A model generated the notes under the pieces. The model did not search any database. It was not told where the DNA came from and saw only the letters and a program-made list of their open reading frames with translations. 6,913 nucleotides of DNA from Burkholderiales bacterium (lineage in GTDB: Bacteria; Pseudomonadota; Gammaproteobacteria; Burkholderiales; Casimicrobiaceae): positions 1 through 6,913 of the forward strand of contig JAICVH010000124.1 of the NCBI GenBank assembly GCA_025935435.1, in the 5' to 3' direction. The position numbers were made by a program, and so were the translations under genes. This document shows positions 1 to 6,445 of this stretch, one piece after another. How positions within the stretch are numbered: position 1 is the first letter of the stretch; each line of letters begins with the position of its first letter.

Positions 1-1538
1 CGCACGTGAACCGGCTGCCGGTGTTGCTGTTGCCGGGCGATATCTTCGTGACCCGTGCTCCCGATCCGGTATTGCAGCAGGTCGAAGATTTCGAGGACGG
101 GACGGTGTCGGCGAACGATTGCTTCCGGCCGGTATCCCGGTATTTCGATCGGATCACGCATCCCGCACAGTTGCTGACGGCATTGCCGCGCGCGATGCGC
201 GCGCTGACCGATCCGGCGCTGTGCGGACCTGCGACGCTCGCGCTGCCGCAGGACGTGCAGGCGATGGCGTGGGACTACCCGGCGGAATTTTTCGCGCCGG
301 CACCGGTTCGCTTCGAAGGCCCGCCGCCGATCGCAGCCGAGCTCGCCGCGGCGGCGGACGTGCTGCGCGCAGCGAAGCGACCGTTGATCGTCGCCGGCGG
401 AGGCGTGCTGTACGCGCGCGCGACGAACGCTCTGCGCGCGTTCGCGGAACAACACGGTATTCCGGTTGCTGAGACGCAGGCCGGCAAGGGCGCGCTGGCG
501 TGGGATCACCGCCTGCAACAGGGATCGATTGGCGTCACGGGTTCGATCGCAGCGAATGCGCTTGCGCGTGACGCCGATGTCGTCATTGGCATCGGTACGC
601 GTCTGCAGGACTTCACCACCGGGTCGCACTCGATGTTTTCCGCTGCGCACCTCGTCAGCATCAACGTCAATCGATTCGACGCGCAGAAATGGCGCGCCGT
701 CGCGATGTGCGCAGATGCGGCGTCCGCGCTGCCGGCGCTGTCGAGCGCGCTCGCCGGCTGGTCGGCCGATGCGTCATGGACGCGCCGTGCCGAGGAACTG
801 GCCGACGCGTGGCGCGACGATGTCGCGCGCATCACCGGCGCGCGCGATGTACCGTTGGCATACGAAGGCGACGTCATCGGTGCCGTGCAGCGCTCGTCGA
901 AGGATTCGCCGACGCACGACATCGTCGTCTGCGCGGCCGGCACGCTGCCTGCGGAATTGCACAAGCTCTGGCGTACGGCAACGCCGGGTGGCTATCACAT
1001 GGAATACGGCTATTCGTGCATGGGCTACGAGATCGCCGGCGGGCTCGGCGTGAAAATGGCACACCCCGACCGCGAGGTCATCGTGCTGGTCGGGGACGGC
1101 AGCTACCTGATGCTCAATTCCGAGATCGCCACGTCGGTGATGCTCGGTCACAAGCTCGTCATCGTCGTGCTCGACAACCACGGTTTCGGATGCATCAACC
1201 GGTTGCAACAGGCGTGTGGCGGGGCGCCGTTCAACAATCTGTTCGAGGACTGCGTGCGAAGCGATCCCGAACCGCCCGCGATCGACTTTGCCGCGCATGC
1301 GATCGCGCTCGGCGCCCACGGCGAAAACGTTGCGAACATCGCGGCGCTCGAATCGGCGCTGGTGCGCGCCCGAGCGTCGGACCGGACGTTCGTCATCGCG
1401 ATCGAGACCGACCCGAACCGCACCACGACCGAGGGCGGCTGGTGGTGGGATGTCGCGGTACCGCAGGTGTCGGTGCGCGCAAAGGTCCAAGAGGCGCGCG
1501 CTCGCTACGAACGCGAACGCCAGCAGCAGAACCCGTGA
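1..1538 (+). CDS. iolD: 3D-(3,5/4)-trihydroxycyclohexane-1,2-dione hydrolase, 5'-truncated by window edge
   Basis: Thiamine-diphosphate enzyme that hydrolyses the cyclic dione made by IolE to 5-deoxyglucuronate, in the cytoplasm. The frame is open to the left edge. The GTG at 6 is internal: it sits inside a conserved block (NRLPVLLLPGD) that in this family lies past the first 100 residues. About 511 residues are visible; IolD proteins are usually around 620-645, so roughly 110-130 are missing, including most of the pyrimidine-binding domain and its catalytic Glu. Counting from the GTG, a central TPP-enzyme domain covers about 110-240 (RPLIVAGGGV, then VVIGIGTRLQDFTTGS). The C-terminal diphosphate-binding domain covers about 300-470, with GDG at 363-365 (1092-1100) followed by NSE and ending in VVLDNHGFG, the expected Mg/ThDP signature. 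The stop is TGA at 1536-1538. It is the first gene of the visible run, followed by iolE after 42 bases. The neighbouring iolE, iolB and iolG make IolD far more likely than another acetolactate-synthase-like enzyme. Confidence 0.95.
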   Translation, partial: HVNRLPVLLLPGDIFVTRAPDPVLQQVEDFEDGTVSANDCFRPVSRYFDRITHPAQLLTALPRAMRALTDPALCGPATLALPQDVQAMAWDYPAEFFAPAPVRFEGPPPIAAELAAAADVLRAAKRPLIVAGGGVLYARATNALRAFAEQHGIPVAETQAGKGALAWDHRLQQGSIGVTGSIAANALARDADVVIGIGTRLQDFTTGSHSMFSAAHLVSINVNRFDAQKWRAVAMCADAASALPALSSALAGWSADASWTRRAEELADAWRDDVARITGARDVPLAYEGDVIGAVQRSSKDSPTHDIVVCAAGTLPAELHKLWRTATPGGYHMEYGYSCMGYEIAGGLGVKMAHPDREVIVLVGDGSYLMLNSEIATSVMLGHKLVIVVLDNHGFGCINRLQQACGGAPFNNLFEDCVRSDPEPPAIDFAAHAIALGAHGENVANIAALESALVRARASDRTFVIAIETDPNRTTTEGGWWWDVAVPQVSVRAKVQEARARYERERQQQNP

Positions 1539-1580
1539 CGCAGTTGGCTGCACGCCCACGCGCGAACCAGCGGCGCTGAC

Positions 1581-2486
1581 ATGACGCCCGCGTTCGAGGT
1601 GCGGATCGGCATCAACCCGATCTCGTGGAGCAACGACGATCTGCCGTCGCTCGGCGGAGAAACGCCGCTCGACGTTGCGCTCGCCGAAGGCGCGCAGATC
1701 GGTTACCGCGGCTTCGAACTCGGCAACAAGTTTCCGCGCGAGGCGGCCGCGCTTCGCGCCGTGCTCGAACGACATGGTCTCGCGCTCGTGTCCGGCTGGT
1801 ATTCCGGGCGGCTCGCGGAGCGCGATGTCGATGCCGAAATCGCGGCGGTGGGCCCGCACCTGCGCCTGCTCGCCGAATGTGGTGCGAAGGTCATGGTGTA
1901 CGGCGAGGTCGCCGACAGCATCCAGGGAACACGCGCCCCACTGTATCAGCGCCCACGACTGGTCCGCGCAACGCAGTGGCGCGAGTACGCCGAGCGCGTG
2001 ACGGCGTTTGCGCGCTACACGCTCGACCACGGCGTGTGCCTTGCGTATCACCACCACATGGGCGCATACGTCGAAACGCCGGCCGACGTGGAGCGCCTGC
2101 TCGAGAACACGGACGACGCGATGGGCCTGCTGTTCGACACCGGTCACATGACGTTCGCCGGCGGCGATCCGGTCGACATGCTCGGCAAGTACGTGCAACG
2201 CGTCTGCCACGTTCATTGCAAGGACGTGCGGCCCGAGGTCATCGCCCTTGCGCGGAACCGCGACTGGAGCTTTCTGGAGGCGGTGATCAATGGCGCCTTC
2301 ACCGTGCCCGGCGACGGCACTGTCGATTTCCGCGGCGTCGTCGAAACGCTTCGCCGCGCGGCGTACCGTGGCTGGCTGGTCGTCGAAGCCGAGCAGGATC
2401 CGGTGGTCGCTCCGGCATACCGCTACGCTGAACTGGGATACCGGTATCTGTCGCGGCTCGTGCGTAACGGATCCGCGGCGTTGTGA
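1581..2486 (+). CDS. iolE: myo-inosose-2 dehydratase (2-keto-myo-inositol dehydratase)
   Basis: Dehydrates 2-keto-myo-inositol to the trihydroxycyclohexane dione that IolD cleaves. The protein has 301 residues, the usual IolE length, and is a single xylose-isomerase-like TIM barrel (AP-endonuclease-2 family). Diagnostic segments are GINPISWSNDDLP at 10-22, YRGFELGNKFP at 42-52, YHHHMG at 156-161, FDTGH at 185-189, HVHCKDVR at 210-217, VPGDGTVDF at 242-250 and VVEAEQDP at 267-274. Asp186, His212 and Glu269 or Glu271 are the likely divalent-metal ligands by analogy with the barrel family. The ATG at 1581 is chosen because it places GINPISW at the normal distance from the N-terminus. No clear Shine-Dalgarno precedes it (the upstream bases are cagcggcgctgac). 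An in-frame GTG at 1599 is a weaker alternative. No upstream start exists in frame back to the iolD stop. Translation probably depends on the iolD transcript and possibly on coupling. Confidence 0.96.
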   Translation: MTPAFEVRIGINPISWSNDDLPSLGGETPLDVALAEGAQIGYRGFELGNKFPREAAALRAVLERHGLALVSGWYSGRLAERDVDAEIAAVGPHLRLLAECGAKVMVYGEVADSIQGTRAPLYQRPRLVRATQWREYAERVTAFARYTLDHGVCLAYHHHMGAYVETPADVERLLENTDDAMGLLFDTGHMTFAGGDPVDMLGKYVQRVCHVHCKDVRPEVIALARNRDWSFLEAVINGAFTVPGDGTVDFRGVVETLRRAAYRGWLVVEAEQDPVVAPAYRYAELGYRYLSRLVRNGSAAL

Positions 2487-2492
2487 TCGACT

Positions 2493-2496
2493 GGAG
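2493..2496 (+). promoter_or_regulatory. Shine-Dalgarno of iolB
   Basis: GGAG six bases before ATG 2503. It fixes the iolB start, which is otherwise ambiguous because the frame is open 213 bases further upstream into iolE. Confidence 0.75.
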
Positions 2497-2502
2497 AAAC
2501 CG

Positions 2503-3297
2503 ATGAGCCTTCTCGTAAAGGCGCGGCGCGAAGGACGCGATATCGTCGAAGTGACACCACGGTCTGCCGGCTGGCGTTACGTCGGTTTTTCGGCGCATCG
2601 CCTCGGTGCCGGCGAATCGATGATGCTGGACCGCGGTGGAAGCGAGGTCTGCATTGTCGTGCTTGGCGGCACCGTGTCGATTCACTGCAACGAACACCGC
2701 TGGGAGCACGTCGGCGAGCGCGACGGTGTATTCGACGACCGCGCACCGTATGCGGTGTACTTGCCGGACGGCGGCGCCATCAACGTGCATGCTCACACGG
2801 CAGCGGAGATCGGCGTTGCGAGTGCGCCGGGTCGCAGCGACGTTCCGGCGCGCCTGATCGAACCCTCGACGATGAAACGTTTCGCGCGCGGCAGCGGACT
2901 GAACGAGCGGTTCGTCTGCGACATCCTGCCGCAGACGGAACCTGCAAGTCATCTGCTCGTGGTCGAGGTGCGCACGCCGAGCGGGCATTCATCGAGCTAT
3001 CCGCCGCACAAGCACGATACCGACAATCTGCCCGATGAAAGCTCGCTCGAGGAGACGTATTACCATCGGCTGCAACCGGCGCAGGGTTTTGCGTTCCAGC
3101 GCGTGTACACCGACGACCGCTCGCTCGACGAGTCGCTGGCCGTCGAGGACCACGACGTCGTGATGGTGCCGCGCGGTTACCATCCGGTTGTCGTCCCGTA
3201 CGGCTACGAGTCGTACTACCTGAACGTCATGGCCGGGCCGCGTCGCGAGTGGCATTTCCGCAACGACCCCGTGCACGAATGGATGCTGAAACAATGA
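2503..3297 (+). CDS. iolB: 5-deoxy-glucuronate isomerase
   Basis: Isomerises 5-deoxy-D-glucuronate to 2-deoxy-5-keto-D-gluconate, the substrate of the IolC kinase. The product has 264 residues, close to the usual 260-275, and is a bicupin of the KduI/IolB family. The second cupin carries the probable metal site: His169 and His171 in SYPPHKHD, Glu184 in EETYYHR, and His227 in PRGYHPVV. The ending NVMAGPRREWHFRNDP at about 242-257 is typical of IolB. The open frame extends upstream to 2290 inside iolE, but the start is set at ATG 2503. That ATG has a GGAG six bases before it and gives the normal N-terminus MSLLVKA. It begins 16 bases after the iolE stop and its stop codon overlaps possible iolG starts, so it is part of the same operon. 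No defects are seen. Confidence 0.96.
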   Translation: MSLLVKARREGRDIVEVTPRSAGWRYVGFSAHRLGAGESMMLDRGGSEVCIVVLGGTVSIHCNEHRWEHVGERDGVFDDRAPYAVYLPDGGAINVHAHTAAEIGVASAPGRSDVPARLIEPSTMKRFARGSGLNERFVCDILPQTEPASHLLVVEVRTPSGHSSSYPPHKHDTDNLPDESSLEETYYHRLQPAQGFAFQRVYTDDRSLDESLAVEDHDVVMVPRGYHPVVVPYGYESYYLNVMAGPRREWHFRNDPVHEWMLKQ

Positions 3298-3298
3298 T

Positions 3299-3302
3299 GG
3301 AG
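3299..3302 (+). promoter_or_regulatory. Shine-Dalgarno of iolG, deciding its start
   Basis: GGAG six bases before ATG 3309. It lies just downstream of two other in-frame ATGs (3294 and 3297) and just past the iolB stop at 3295-3297. Its spacing equals that of iolB and the phosphatase gene, which favours 3309 as the true start. Confidence 0.65.
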
Positions 3303-3308
3303 CAATCG

Positions 3309-4295
3309 ATGATCGATGTCGCACTGTTCGGTGCGGGACGAATCGGCACGATTCACGCCGGCAACGTTGCACGCCAGCCCGGCGTGCGGCTCAAATACGT
3401 CGTCGACGTCGACGCGCAAGCTGCAACCAGGCTCGCGGCCCAATACGGCGCGAAAACGACCGATGCGGAGACCGTGTTCAACGACGCCGGCGTCGGCGCC
3501 GTCGTTATCGGGTCGTCGACCGATACCCACGCCGACCTGATTCTCCGCGCCGCGAAAGCACGCAAGGCGATCTTCTGTGAAAAGCCGGTCGATCTCGCGC
3601 TCGACCGCGCGCGGAGCTGCGCCGAGGCGGTTCGGTCGGCGGGTGTCACCTGCCTGATCGGCTTCCAGCGCCGCTACGATCCCACGTTCGCCGCCATCAA
3701 GGAGCGCATTGCACAGGGCGAGATCGGCGAGCCGGAAATGCTGATCATCACCAGTCGCGACCCGGCCGCGCCGCCGGTCGAATACATCAAGCGTTCCGGC
3801 GGGATCTTCAAGGACATGCTGATCCACGACTTCGACGTGTTTCGCTGGATCCTCGAAGACGAAGCCGCCACCGTGTACGCGACCGGAAGCTGCCTCACCG
3901 ATCGCGTGATCGAATCGGCGGGTGACATCGACGCAACCGCGGTGACGATCCGCACGCGCGGCGGGCGCCTTGCGCAGATCAACACGATCCGGCGCGCCGT
4001 CTACGGGTATGACCAGCGCTTCGAGGTGCTCGGCAGCAAGGGCATGCTGCAGGCCGGCAATCATCGGCCGACCGAAGTGACCCTGTGGTCATCCGGGGCG
4101 GTGGCGGCGGACAAGCCCGAATACTTTTTCCTCGAACGCTATCGCGCCGCGTATGCGGCCGAAATGGCGCACTTCTTCGACGTCCTCGCCGGCCGCGCGC
4201 GTGCGCGCACGTCGATCGACGATGGTGTGAAGGCGCTCGCGCTCGCCGAGGCGGCAACCACGTCGTGGCGCGAACAGCGCATCGTCGAGCTATGA
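3309..4295 (+). CDS. iolG: myo-inositol 2-dehydrogenase
   Basis: NAD-linked oxidation of myo-inositol to 2-keto-myo-inositol, the entry step of the pathway. From ATG 3309 the protein has 328 residues, normal for Gfo/Idh/MocA inositol dehydrogenases. The Rossmann domain opens with VALFGAGRIG at 4-13. Asp33 ends the second strand (YVVD), which favours NAD over NADP. The catalytic set is present: Lys92 in the CEKP motif, then Asp169 and His173 in GGIFKDMLIHDFD. The block TSRDPAAPPVEYIKRSGGIF at 148-167 is very characteristic of rhizobial and Burkholderia IolG/IdhA. Three in-frame ATGs occur at 3294, 3297 and 3309. I chose 3309 because GGAG at 3299-3302 stands six bases before it, the same spacing as iolB, and because the family begins close to MIDVALFG. 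Using 3294 would add five residues and overlap the iolB stop. The gene's TGA overlaps the next ATG. Confidence 0.93.
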   Translation: MIDVALFGAGRIGTIHAGNVARQPGVRLKYVVDVDAQAATRLAAQYGAKTTDAETVFNDAGVGAVVIGSSTDTHADLILRAAKARKAIFCEKPVDLALDRARSCAEAVRSAGVTCLIGFQRRYDPTFAAIKERIAQGEIGEPEMLIITSRDPAAPPVEYIKRSGGIFKDMLIHDFDVFRWILEDEAATVYATGSCLTDRVIESAGDIDATAVTIRTRGGRLAQINTIRRAVYGYDQRFEVLGSKGMLQAGNHRPTEVTLWSSGAVAADKPEYFFLERYRAAYAAEMAHFFDVLAGRARARTSIDDGVKALALAEAATTSWREQRIVEL

Positions 4296-5311
4296 ACCGC
4301 CTGCGCGTCGGTATTGCGGGGCTTGGGCGCATGGGCCGCCGCCACGCGGAGAATCTCGCGCGGTCGGTCGCGAATGCTGAACTGGTCGCCGCCTGCGACC
4401 CGAGCGCAGACGAACTCGCGTGGGCGGAACGCCACCTTGGCGTTGCGCATCGCTATACGGAGTACGCGGCCATGCTCGCGCAGGCCGATCTCGAAGCGGT
4501 GTTCATCGTCACGCCGACGACGCTGCATGCGCAGCAGATCGTCGATGCGCTGCGCGCGCGCAAGCACGTGTTTTCCGAGAAGCCGCTGTCACTGGACATC
4601 GCGGAGTGCCAGCGCGTTGAAGCGGAGGCGGCGCTGCAGCCCGACCTCAAGGTGATGATCGGGTTCGTGCGGCGCTTCGATACCAGCTTTCGCCACGCGC
4701 ATGCGCGCATTCACCAGGGACACATCGGGCGGCCGCTGATCGTGCGCTCACACACGCTCGACAAGCACGACCCGAGTGGTTACTTCGTCAAGTACTCGAA
4801 ATCGAGCGGCGGCATCTTCGCCGACATGAGCGTGCATGACATCGACGCCGCGCGGTGGCTGCTGAACGCGCCGATGGCGCCGTCCCGCGTGTTCGCGAGC
4901 GGCATGATCGCGCTGAACGAAGGCCTGCGCGAATTCGATGACGTCGACAACGGCGTCGCGACCTGCGAGTTCGTGACCGGGGAAATTGCCGTGATCTCGG
5001 CGTCACGCATCATGGCGCACGGGTTCGAATGCCTGACCGAGGTCGTGGGGACCGAGGGTCGCATCACCGTCGGCGGTGAGGGGCGCTTCGACCATGTCGT
5101 CATCGCGGACAAGCACGGCGTGCGCCACGAGTGCACGCCGACGTTCTACGAGCGGTTCGAAGACGCGTTCCTGCGCGAGGACGTCGAATTCGTCCAGGCG
5201 GTGCTCGACGACCGCGATCCGCCGCTCACGCTGCGCGACGCGACCGAGGCGACGCGGATCGCACTCGCGATGCAACAATCGCTGCGCGAAAAGCGCGTCG
5301 TGTCGTTCTGA
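4292..5311 (+). CDS. second Gfo/Idh/MocA-family dehydrogenase, probably acting on an inositol or related polyol
   Basis: The product has 339 residues and is an NAD(P)-dependent cytoplasmic oxidoreductase. The Rossmann motif is VGIAGLGRMG at 6-15. Asp36 ends the second strand, suggesting NAD. Lys97 lies in SEKP, and Asp178 and His182 in GGIFADMSVHDID; these Lys/Asp/His positions match the catalytic triad layout of inositol dehydrogenases. The segment GFVRRFDTSF at 124-133 is an IolG-like hallmark. It differs clearly from the preceding iolG across its length, so it is a diverged paralogue rather than a recent tandem copy. The ATG at 4292 lies in an ATGA overlap with the iolG stop and has no good Shine-Dalgarno, so translational coupling is likely. 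The open frame extends back to 4085 inside iolG, but that part is only overlap. Candidate substrates are scyllo-inositol, another inositol stereoisomer or an inosose, as for IolX/IolW of Bacillus. The sequence does not decide between them, so no symbol is given. Confidence 0.9.
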   Translation: MNRLRVGIAGLGRMGRRHAENLARSVANAELVAACDPSADELAWAERHLGVAHRYTEYAAMLAQADLEAVFIVTPTTLHAQQIVDALRARKHVFSEKPLSLDIAECQRVEAEAALQPDLKVMIGFVRRFDTSFRHAHARIHQGHIGRPLIVRSHTLDKHDPSGYFVKYSKSSGGIFADMSVHDIDAARWLLNAPMAPSRVFASGMIALNEGLREFDDVDNGVATCEFVTGEIAVISASRIMAHGFECLTEVVGTEGRITVGGEGRFDHVVIADKHGVRHECTPTFYERFEDAFLREDVEFVQAVLDDRDPPLTLRDATEATRIALAMQQSLREKRVVSF

Positions 5312-5356
5312 ACTTGCTTCATTGGCTGCGCGGCGAGTTCCGATATAGGTTCAGCT
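5312..5356 (+). other. short gap before the solute-binding protein with no canonical start codon
   Basis: These 45 bases separate the second dehydrogenase stop from the first proposed codon of the binding protein. They are in the same frame as both genes and contain no in-frame stop, ATG, GTG or TTG. A weak ribosome-binding candidate AGG sits at 5347-5349. I see no promoter boxes or terminator stem with a T-tract. Confidence 0.5.
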
Positions 5357-6379
5357 CTGCATAAACTCGCGCGCGGGCTTGGCGCGATCGCGCTTGCTGC
5401 GTCGTCGTCGCTGGCGTTCGCGCAAGGCGAGGTCAACGTCGTGTGCGGGGTGCCGATCACGTGGTGCGAGGCGCTTGGCGTCCAGTTCCACAACGAGACC
5501 GGCATCCGGGTCAACATGACGCTGAAGGATGCCAACGACGCACTGGCGCAGCTCGCGGCGGAGAAGGGTGCGCCGCGGCACGACGTCTGGTATGCCGGCG
5601 GCGGCGCCGTGCACGCGCAGGCCGCAGCGGCGGTGCTGACCGACGCCTACCGCTCGCCGCGGCTCGCCGAGCTGCGCGAGTTCGCGGTTCGGCAGGCAGA
5701 GCAGACGAACTGGCACAGCGTCGGAGTCAATGCGTCGGCACTCGGGATTGCGTACAACGCCCGGATACTCGCGCGCAAGCAACTGCCCGCGCCGAAATGC
5801 TGGACGGACCTGGCGCGGCCCGAATATCGCGACGAGCTGCAGCTTGCGAATCCGATCTCGTCGTCGTCGGCCTACCTGATGCTCGCGTCGCTCGTGCAGA
5901 TCTTCGGCGAGGAGCGTGCATTCGAGCTGTTGCGCGGCATGCACGCGAACGTGAAAGCGTACCAGCGCACCGGCATCGGCCCGATCCGGGCGCTTGCGCG
6001 CGGTGAGACGACGATCGCCGTCACCATGCTGCATGACGCGGCCGCTGAAGTGACGAACGGCTTCCCCGTCACCAGCGTCGTTCCGTGTGAAGGGGCGGGT
6101 TATCAGGTCGATGCCATGAGTCTCGTGCGAGGTGCACCTCACGCCAACGAGGCGAAGCGCTTCTATGATTGGGCGCTTACCCCGGCCGCACAACGCATTG
6201 CGGCGGATCTCGGCTACCTGCAGGTCCCGGCGAACCCGGGCGTACCTGCTCCGGCGACAGCGGCGTACTGGACGTCGATTACGCTGGCACCGCTCGATGC
6301 GGGCAAGTTCGATACGGCCGTCGAACGCAAACGGTTGATCGAAAAATGGGAGCGCGACGTTCGTGCGCAATCGCGCTGA
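5357..6379 (+). CDS. periplasmic solute-binding protein of an Fe(III)/AfuA-like ABC importer, non-standard or damaged start codon
   Basis: Type-2 periplasmic binding protein. From CTG 5357 it has 340 residues. A signal peptide is plain: basic start HKLAR, hydrophobic core GLGAIALAASSSLAFA at about 7-22, and a signal-peptidase-I site AFA|QG at 22/23. Family signatures follow: VNVVCG...TWCE with Cys30 and Cys37, FHNETGIRVN, HDVWYAGGGAVHAQAA, LGIAYNARIL, CWTDLARPEYRDELQLANP, an LHD pair at 226-227, PCEGAGYQVDAMSL and FYDWALTPAAQRIA. The first conventional start in frame is GTG 5441, which would remove the export signal and first strand, so it is rejected. Upstream the frame has no ATG, GTG or TTG back to the TGA at 5309. 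CTG 5357 has a weak AGG at 5347-5349, seven bases away. Alternatively an ATG at 5361 has lost its G. The family has been annotated as iron transport, but members also bind sugar phosphates or phosphonates, so the ligand is unknown. No permease or ATPase gene is within the window. Confidence 0.82.
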   Translation: MHKLARGLGAIALAASSSLAFAQGEVNVVCGVPITWCEALGVQFHNETGIRVNMTLKDANDALAQLAAEKGAPRHDVWYAGGGAVHAQAAAAVLTDAYRSPRLAELREFAVRQAEQTNWHSVGVNASALGIAYNARILARKQLPAPKCWTDLARPEYRDELQLANPISSSSAYLMLASLVQIFGEERAFELLRGMHANVKAYQRTGIGPIRALARGETTIAVTMLHDAAAEVTNGFPVTSVVPCEGAGYQVDAMSLVRGAPHANEAKRFYDWALTPAAQRIAADLGYLQVPANPGVPAPATAAYWTSITLAPLDAGKFDTAVERKRLIEKWERDVRAQSR

Positions 6380-6445
6380 CCTGCGCGGTGTCTTCATGTT
6401 TCCGGATCGGCGGCCATCGCCGTGACGCTCGCAACGGAGATGTCA
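6380..6445 (+). other. gap between solute-binding protein and phosphatase genes with a small inverted repeat
   Basis: The only possible structure I see here is CGGCG (6408-6412) and CGCCG (6418-6422), a 5-base stem around a 5-base loop. There is no T-run after it, so it is not a convincing terminator, and in GC-rich DNA such stems arise by chance. A short reading frame from ATG 6396 ends at TGA 6423-6425 and is not credible as a gene. The 3' end holds the phosphatase Shine-Dalgarno. Confidence 0.3.
6436..6439 (+). promoter_or_regulatory. Shine-Dalgarno of the inositol-monophosphatase-family gene
   Basis: GGAG six bases before ATG 6446. It is too close to the alternative in-frame ATG at 6440, so it decides the start. 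Confidence 0.7.

Noticed and set aside
6..8. GTG as the true start of IolD, making it a complete 510-residue protein
   Set aside because: It falls inside a conserved internal IolD block, the frame is open to the window edge, and the family is about 110 or more residues longer at the N-terminus.
774..2216. 480-codon open frame on the minus strand across iolD and iolE
   Set aside because: It lies opposite two well-supported genes. Its translation is rich in Arg, His, Val and Asp with no recognisable domain, as expected from the antisense of GC-rich codons.
3216..4064. 282-codon minus-strand open frame opposite iolG
   Set aside because: Antisense shadow of a gene with complete Rossmann and catalytic motifs; no domain recognised in the shadow.
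5309..5440. Readthrough of TGA 5309 making a dehydrogenase/solute-binding-protein fusion, since both share one frame
   Set aside because: The signal peptide would be buried behind a cytoplasmic enzyme and could not act. No readthrough signal is evident, and the shared frame has a one-in-three chance.
5441..6379. GTG 5441 as the start of the solute-binding protein
   Set aside because: It would omit the clear signal peptide encoded just upstream in frame and part of the first core strand, leaving a periplasmic protein without export.
5351..6397. 348-codon minus-strand open frame opposite the solute-binding protein gene
   Set aside because: Arg-rich antisense shadow. The plus-strand product has a signal peptide and clear family motifs.
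6408..6422. Stem-loop as a transcription terminator before the phosphatase gene
   Set aside because: Only five base pairs and no T-run. Such short GC stems are common by chance in this composition.
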